Below, piece after piece: positions 57,822 to 64,000 of a stretch of DNA of 64,000 bases. The notes under the pieces are model-generated. The model did not search any database and had not been told where the DNA came from. It saw nothing but the letters and a program-made list of their open reading frames with translations. Location of the stretch: positions 62,001 through 126,000 of the forward strand of contig QRFJ01001033.1 of NCBI GenBank assembly GCA_006176705.1. Reading direction: 5' to 3'. How positions within the stretch are numbered: the first letter of the stretch is position 1; each line of letters starts with the position of its first letter. The translations under genes and the position numbers were made by a program. The DNA comes from Cocos nucifera (Eukaryota; Streptophyta; Magnoliopsida; Arecales; Arecaceae).

Positions 57822-60643
57822 TGCTAAAAGAAATGTATAGGATTCTAGGCATGCATTTAAAAACTTTTTTGAATTAATATCATAGCAGAAGACTAAGATT
57901 AATCTACTATTAATCTATGGATATAATTATCAGATCATAAAAATCCTATAGAGGGATCTAGATATGTATATATGTAAGAGAAAAGTGAATGCACTCGATC
58001 AGCAAATCATATTTGCTGACCAACTCGTGCTCAGAATACAATATCTAAGTATGGGTAGACAATCTCCACAATCTAAAAATACTAGAAAGAAGCTCCTCAC
58101 ATCGTGATGTAGTTGCACGATCGTCCGGCCTCTATAGATGGTCTGCATGGAGCTCCTAGTCCCGATAAGCTCCATCAGTGTGTTAGCTCCTCTTCGGAGC
58201 CTACAACGGCCGATCGTGGTCCATCTTGATCGACCACCTTCTCTCAATCTCCTGAACTATCTAGAAGGTCAGAGGATACAAATTGGAGGATGATGAATAG
58301 GTGTGAAAATTTTTTGTGTTTATTTGATGCTCACAGCACTCGAACTCTCCATTTGAACCCTAGATCCAAATCTTAGGGCCACCTACACCCGAAAACCCTG
58401 GAGTCCTACTCTCAGGTTTTATCCAACACTTAGATCACTTGCCTAGAAGCTCTCATGCCCTCTCTATGATTTTATATGAAACACCTTTCATACAAAAATT
58501 CACATGCTAATTTCACTTAGATCTAATCTAAGGAAGAAAGGCTAAGTGCTGAAAGACTCTCAAAAAACCCTGGCGCACAAAAGACTCCACACGCCCACCT
58601 TTTGAATTTTTTTCTTATGAAAACATTTTTCACTAGAAGAAGGACTCTCCTCTCTACCTACATCCACTCTCAAAATTATTTTAAATGGGTGACAAAAATT
58701 TAAAACAAAAGTAGCATGTGGGTAATGATAAACACTAAGTTGGCATAGGATTATTGTCACTTTCACTCTAGAATTTCTTATGCCCAAAAGGTAATGCCCC
58801 AACCCACTAGAACTCTCTCCCTAAAAGGATACCTCTCTCATGTGCACGCCAAAAAAATCACATTTTATTGGGTGACCAATAGTGGGAATAGCGCATGGAG
58901 AAGATAAGGTTTGGAGGTTGAACTTGTTTCAACCTTCGATCCAAATTCAAATTCAAGTGGATCCTTATCCACTTCCAATGCCATATCTAGGTGGGTGATG
59001 AATAGAAGGACTCTCCTTCTGCATACCCTCACTTAGAAATTGCCAAAAAATCATGCAACAAAACAAGGGTGGCATTGGGAATGGATAAGAGAGAGAGCTT
59101 GGGGAGGTTTTAACCACTACATCTTGAATTCAAATTTCAAGATTAAGTTTGAACCAGTCCAACTCTTGGACCAGGTCAAAGGGAGAAAGAAAGGAGGCAC
59201 CAACACACTTCTGAGCATGGGAAAACTCATGCATATTTTAGAAAAATGCATGAAAGAGGGCATGGAAAAGTCAAGGCGCAAGGGGAGACTTCAAATTCAA
59301 AAATTGAACTTGTCCAAATTGGTTTCTTCCAAACCCATTTGTCCAAACCCAATTAGACTAGAACAAATCTAATCAGATTAGGCTTAATCCAACTCAATTA
59401 AAATCAAATTAGAAATTAATTGAGTTCAGGTCCTGTTCAAATCAAGGTTGAATCTCTCATAGCGATTAGATCATCTCAAACCTAATCGGATCAAATCCAA
59501 TCCAATCCAATTCAATCAAATTTGATTGAATCCTCATTGCTCAATCAAATTGAGCTAATCAGCAATCTAATTACTAATTAATCCTTCAATAATATCAGAA
59601 TCCTAATCTAGTGGAACTCGAGAAGGTAGAGTCCTAGTTCGGTGAGACTCTCGACCATAGAGTCCCAATCCAGTTGGATTCTTGACCATAGAGTCTCAGA
59701 CCATTGAGACTCATGATTAGCCATCAGATCAGGTAGAAACTCCTATTATGTGTGACTCTATAGATTCGAACACTAAGTTACTTAGTATAGAAACTAATTT
59801 CTATACTAATCAATGTGACCATCTAGCAATGATACCCAACGTCCAGATAGGTCGAATAGTCGCAATGCAACATCCATAAACTTATGGAATATGATTGTCG
59901 TATAGTTCATCTCCTTGACCTCAATACTCAAAAGATGATTTAGGATTAAATTGTCAATCCTAAAAATCAATCATATTATATTTTAAATTTTAATATCCAT
60001 CGTATGGACTATCCCGATCGAGGTTTTGCTAAATTGAAATAAAGCAATGCATTTACTCCAACACTTGGAGGGGTCAATCCCATATTGACTCATGCTTCGA
60101 CTAAACAAATACTTAATTGCATCCAAAAATCTTCTATCATTAAATTAAAAATTTAGGTAGTTCAGTACCAAAGTACAGTGAGTTGCTTGCAAGTCACCGT
60201 GGTGATCTCAGGTTTAAGAGACACTTATACCCATATCCTTTATAAGCAACTCTTGACAGCAAAGAGCTTCACAATTGGGTCACATTCAGTAAAATATATC
60301 CCTATATTTCATCTACATGCCATGCCAGTATCTCCATACTCCTTGGTTAAGAGGACAATCAATGCATATGGCACACAATGATCAACACTCGTTAAACATT
60401 ATCGTCCTAGGTAACAATGTATCATTTGATTGTGAACAGGTTTAGGGACTAAATGATAAATCCTCCTTTATCAATTCTAACTAGTCCTAAAGACTTCATC
60501 ACAAAAGAGTTAATAAATGAAAAATATACAAAAGTGATGAAAAACTAGAATAATAATTTTATTCATTAATAATTTAAGTATATTTACTATCAGCTCAACC
60601 ATCTACAATCTAGATTATTGGCTTTAGGATACAATACCCAACA
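57822..60643 (-). repeat. Family B 3' LTR of the minus-strand copy
   Basis: On the minus strand it starts TGTTGGGTATTGTATCC (60643) and ends near ATACATTTCTTTTAGCA (57822), 2822 bp. Matches to the plus-strand family B LTRs include the complement of aaccaaggagtatggagata (near 60345) and the cttcaattgaagaag-free but similar tail near 57850-57880. The middle (58000-59400) is more diverged and may carry small insertions. Short frames inside it show no protein similarity. Confidence 0.75.
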
Positions 60644-61812
60644 ACTCACACTTAGACTAAAGCCATTCAAAATAGTATCGAATACCAGTCTTCCTTTTAT
60701 GATTGTCGAACTCTTTGATTCTGAGGGCTTTAGTAAATGGGTCAGTCAAGTTCTCCTTTTCGTCGATCTTCTAAAGCTCGACGTTATCTCATTCCATGAT
60801 CTCTCATGCAAGATGGTAGCATTGCAAAATATGCTTGGTGCGCTGATGTACTTTTGACTCTTTTGCTTGAGCTATGGCTCCAATGCTATCAGAGTAAAGT
60901 AGAATCGGACCATCCAAGGAGGGTGCCACTCCCAACTCATCAATGAACTTCTGCAACCATACAGCTTCCTTCATAGCATCGGATATTGCGACATACTCCA
61001 CCTTACATAGAATCAGCCACAATGTGTTGCTTGAAACTCTTCCAGCATACCGCTCCATCATTCAGGATAAATACATATCCTGACACACTCTTACTATCAT
61101 CATGATTTGACTGAAGACTGCTTGTTATACTTTAGGATTATCTTTATAATCTTTCAGTGATTCTCATCTGGATCAAATTGGTACCTACTCACTACCCCTA
61201 GTGAGTATCCACATCCAGTCTCGTACATGTCATGGCATACATAATAGAACCCACTACCAAAATATGTGATATTCTACTCATACACTCTCTCTCTTGAGGA
61301 GTTGTCAGATAACCCCTCTTCGAGAGAGTAATTTCATGGCCTATCAGGAGATAGCCTTTCTTGAAATTCGTCATGCTGAACTACTTCAGCATAGTATCGA
61401 TGTACGTGAACTGGGATAATCCAAGCAACCTTTTAGATCTATCTCTATAGATCTTCATTTCTAGGATGTAGGAAGCTTCTCCTAAGTCCTTCATGGAGAA
61501 TTGAGACGATAACCAAATCTTTATTCCCTGTAGTGCAGGGATATTATTCTCGATTAAGAGAATATCATCCACATGCAATATAAGAAATACTACTATAAAA
61601 CCATTAGCCCATTTATACATCTAGGGTTCCTTTCCATTCTTAAAAAAGTCATATGTTCTAATACATTATCAAAATGCATATTCCAACTCTAAGATACCTG
61701 CTTCAATCTATAAATAGATCTTTGAAGCTTGCATAACTTAGACTCATTTGTGAATGTGAATCCCTCAAGTTGTATTATATACACCTCTTCTTTCTTTTGA
61801 AAATCCACTTAC
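60644..61812 (-). pseudogene. Family B RT and RNase H fragment, minus strand
   Basis: On the minus strand, from the right: GFTFTNESKLCKLQRSIYRL (about 61700-61770), then FLILHVDDILLIENNIPAL (61381-61620, with HVDD in place of YVDD). SMKDLGEASYILEMKIYRD and GLSQFTYIDTML follow. Then comes RNase H: CKVEYVAISDAMKEAVWLQ, GPILLYSDSIGAIAQAKE and HQRTKHILQCYH (60804-61061). The end of pol and a short untranslated stretch reach the LTR at 60643. Stops and frame changes occur between the blocks. It is cut at 61812. Confidence 0.83.
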
Positions 61813-63452
61813 TGAAGGAAAAAACTTATTTTCCAGATTAGGTTCATTCAGATCTGTTTGGATCAAGAGGGATATTTCAAAAAAAATTTTCTCTAAGATC
61901 CTAATCAGATATGAGACACCTCAGATCTAATCTTATTGATATGATAATAAAATAAAAATTAAAATTAAAATTTAATTTAATTTAATTATATCTTTATTTT
62001 GGGTAATCCAATTACCCTATGATGATTCCGATGTTTGCCTGAGGTTCTGGATGTAGCCATACAAGTGCCTAGCCTCTACCGATATCCACTCGAACAGGAT
62101 TTGAAGATCTTATCCTTCTCAATCAATCCTCTAAAAATTAGATGTAGATCTGATCTTAAAGGTCTTCAAAATAGCTTTTGAAGAACAGCCGTTGTCTCTT
62201 GCAGCAATGCTGCCTTCTTCCTTTCCTGGTGCCTTTCACTTGCCTGGATCGCATCTTATTCATGCCCAAAAGCCCTTGGGCATGGAGAGGAGAGAGAGGA
62301 CCAAAGGATGGCATGAAGAAGGAGGGCGAGGGGCTATGTGGCATGGGCTAAAGGTAGAATCCTTGAATTCTAGGCATAGATAGGATTTTTATAGACCCTG
62401 CTGCACCATGCAGTGCCATATCATCCTGGCCAATCACGGCCCTTTGTGCAATCAGATCTAAATCTGATTAGTGGGATAATATCATTTGATCCAATCAGAT
62501 GAGAGACCCTCAAAATTCTTCTTAGGTGGCACCAAGATCAGTCAAATAAGACTTCTTGGCGCCACATAGTTTAATCTTGTGAAGCAACCTGGAGTCCCAT
62601 CTATATGGGACTCCATGTTTTATCCTCATGGGGCGCATGCCTCCCTAGGCATGCGCCCCCTTTTTGTTTGCTTTTTAGTAGGGGGATAAGTCCCCAGGTA
62701 CTCTCCTATGGGTGCATGACACATTGGCGGATGTCTAAGTGTTCAGGATCAACATTTGACCAATGTCCGAAGACAAGATTTAGCAGGTGATGAAAAATGG
62801 AAGATGTTGTCTCAAATTTATCTCATAAATTAAGATAATCCTTTTCTGACCTGGATAAGCTCCAATCAGATCAAGTAAATATTTTTGAGAGAGTCTAAAC
62901 ATATTTAGCTCAGTCGAGACAAGCTTTAATGATTGTTAAAAGAGAACATTAGGCTCAATCGTGTGCTAATACGATTTTCTTGAACCTAATTGAATCTTAT
63001 TCAAATCAATTGAATTGGATTAATCCAATTGATGATGTCCAAATCCAAACCCTTATTTGTGTGACCTAATTAAGTTTAGTTCCATATGATAATGGGATAT
63101 GTCATGATCTCTATCATCAACATCATCGAAACACCTTTCGATGGATCAAAACTTTTTTGATTCAGATAACTAGTATGATTGATTATTCAAATCATTCTAA
63201 TTGCTCCCAAAATCCACTGTGACACCTAGCAGCAAATGGTGGCAACCCATCAGAACTGAAAGTAAACCTCTCGGTGTAGTTATCTATGTGATTAAATTCC
63301 TCTATCTTAAGCTCCGACCGGATTAGGGTTAAGGTGATCTCGTCAAACCCTAATTTTCATCATATGAATTAATCGTTCGATTCAAGTCCAATATAAAAAT
63401 CCTAATAGAAACTCTTTCTATTATTTCATTCTACCATGGCCATGGGCTTATG
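61813..63452 (-). repeat. Diverged family A LTR, minus orientation, truncated
   Basis: On the plus strand it starts TGAAGGAAAAAACTTATTTT and follows the family A LTR (33792 onward) in order: tagcctctaccgatatccac (62073), tttttatagaccctg (62383), gggatatgtcatgatctcta (63094) and ctaccatggccatgg (63431). It is about 85 percent similar by eye. It stops at 63452, where a plus-oriented LTR begins; the remaining 600 or so bases of the LTR are missing from this side. Confidence 0.8.
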
Positions 63453-64000
63453 TGTTATATATGTGTGCCCTAGAAGCTAGATTGGCTGACACTTGTAATA
63501 CACTTCTAAGGATAAAATTATAATTTTGACTATAAATAATAAAATAGATTATTTTCTATCATAGTGTATATTTGGAAGTGTCTGTGATACATCCCTTGAG
63601 TTAATGATAATGATAGTTCATATTTTCAAGAGTTGAAAATTTAAGACATGAATTTTCATTATTAACTCATAAAATGCTTCCGACCGTAGGATCTTCATGA
63701 GGATGGTGATTGATTTGGAAGGTTGGTGTATGATCGTTTCTTTTGGATAGATGAGTCTTGAGTCTATGGTGTAGAGATATCAGGGTAAGAGTATAGATAC
63801 TCGTTAGAGAATGGGGGCACTGAGCGTGACCACCTCGAGCAGTCATGAGAAAGTCTACCTTCTCATCGATGACTGGCTCGAAGCTATAGTGGTGTGCTTG
63901 GTTCTTTGACCTGAGGTGCATCGACAGTTCACCTTGAGGGTGTTATAGTTTGACTACACCATAACTCGATCTTCTAACCATTCAGAATCCTGAGGTGTAT
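63453..64000 (+). repeat. Diverged family A LTR, plus orientation, runs off the window
   Basis: It starts TGTTATATATGTGTGCCC and matches the LTR at 30254 onward (gctgacacttgtaatacact, then gagggtgttatagtttgact). It sits inside the minus-oriented LTR on its left, with TTATG (63448-63452) as the probable target duplication. The right end is outside the window. Confidence 0.82.

Larger units (their letters stand above)
57822..61812 (-). mobile_element. Second family B copia element, minus strand, 3' part
   Basis: 3' LTR 57822-60643, then RNase H and RT text on the minus strand up to 61812, where a diverged family A LTR is inserted. It sits in the 3' LTR of the first family B element, with AGATG (57817-57821) as one target duplication. 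The rest of pol, gag and the 5' LTR would be right of the window. Confidence 0.8.

Noticed and set aside
59040..59372. 110-residue frame in the minus-oriented family B LTR
   Set aside because: It has no similarity that I recognise, lies inside an LTR, and is not present in the other family B LTRs.

Overview
This window is plant nuclear DNA, almost certainly intergenic heterochromatin of a monocot. It is AT-rich and consists almost entirely of Ty1/copia and Ty3/gypsy LTR retrotransposons plus one CACTA DNA transposon. The family sequences look to me like those of palms (for example oil palm), but that is an impression and not a demonstrated match. I found no host protein-coding gene, tRNA, rRNA or CRISPR array. 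A run of exactly 1000 Ns (31997-32996) is an assembly gap.

Left block (1-22248) is a nest. A Sirevirus-like copia on the minus strand (gag, protease and part of integrase, 15702-18414; 5' LTR 18507-19824) carries a Tat-type gypsy (7888-15701) inserted in its integrase. The gypsy carries a CACTA element inserted in its reverse transcriptase/RNase H region. The CACTA right terminus is at 7887 and its tnp2-like transposase lies at about 870-3663 on the minus strand; its left end is outside the window. The gypsy has a plant-type second RNase H, a degenerate integrase, and an antisense, apparently spliced extra ORF with a gypsy-type transposon domain (PF04195-like) followed by coiled coil. An older copia fragment (19850-21180) and featureless sequence (21180-22248) complete this block.

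Central and right block (22249-57821) is one old copia element, here called family B, opened up by later insertions. Its 5' LTR is split into 22249-23177 and 48538-50210. A solo LTR (23178-25067 plus 47504-48532) sits in the split. An Athila-type gypsy (25068-47498) sits in the solo LTR. The Athila element holds two copies of a second copia family (A): a plus-strand LTR (30254 into the gap) between protease and RT, and a nearly complete minus-strand element (33792-43966) inside the integrase catalytic core. The two LTRs of this family A element differ at only about seven positions by eye, so it is the youngest insertion here. After it, the Athila integrase resumes (43967-44677), then the Athila 3' LTR (45906-47498). 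The family B body follows at 50213-55652, with its 3' LTR from 55665.

Right edge (57822-64000): a second family B element in reverse orientation is inserted in the first one's 3' LTR. Its reverse transcriptase is cut by a diverged family A LTR (minus, from 61813), which is in turn cut by another such LTR (plus, from 63453).

Nothing here works as an intact pathway. Every pol gene has stops, frameshifts or deletions. The points most worth following up are the spliced antisense ORF in the Tat element, a long hairpin-forming inverted repeat inside the CACTA element, the very young family A copy, and the insertion order, which target-site duplications and interrupted domains support.
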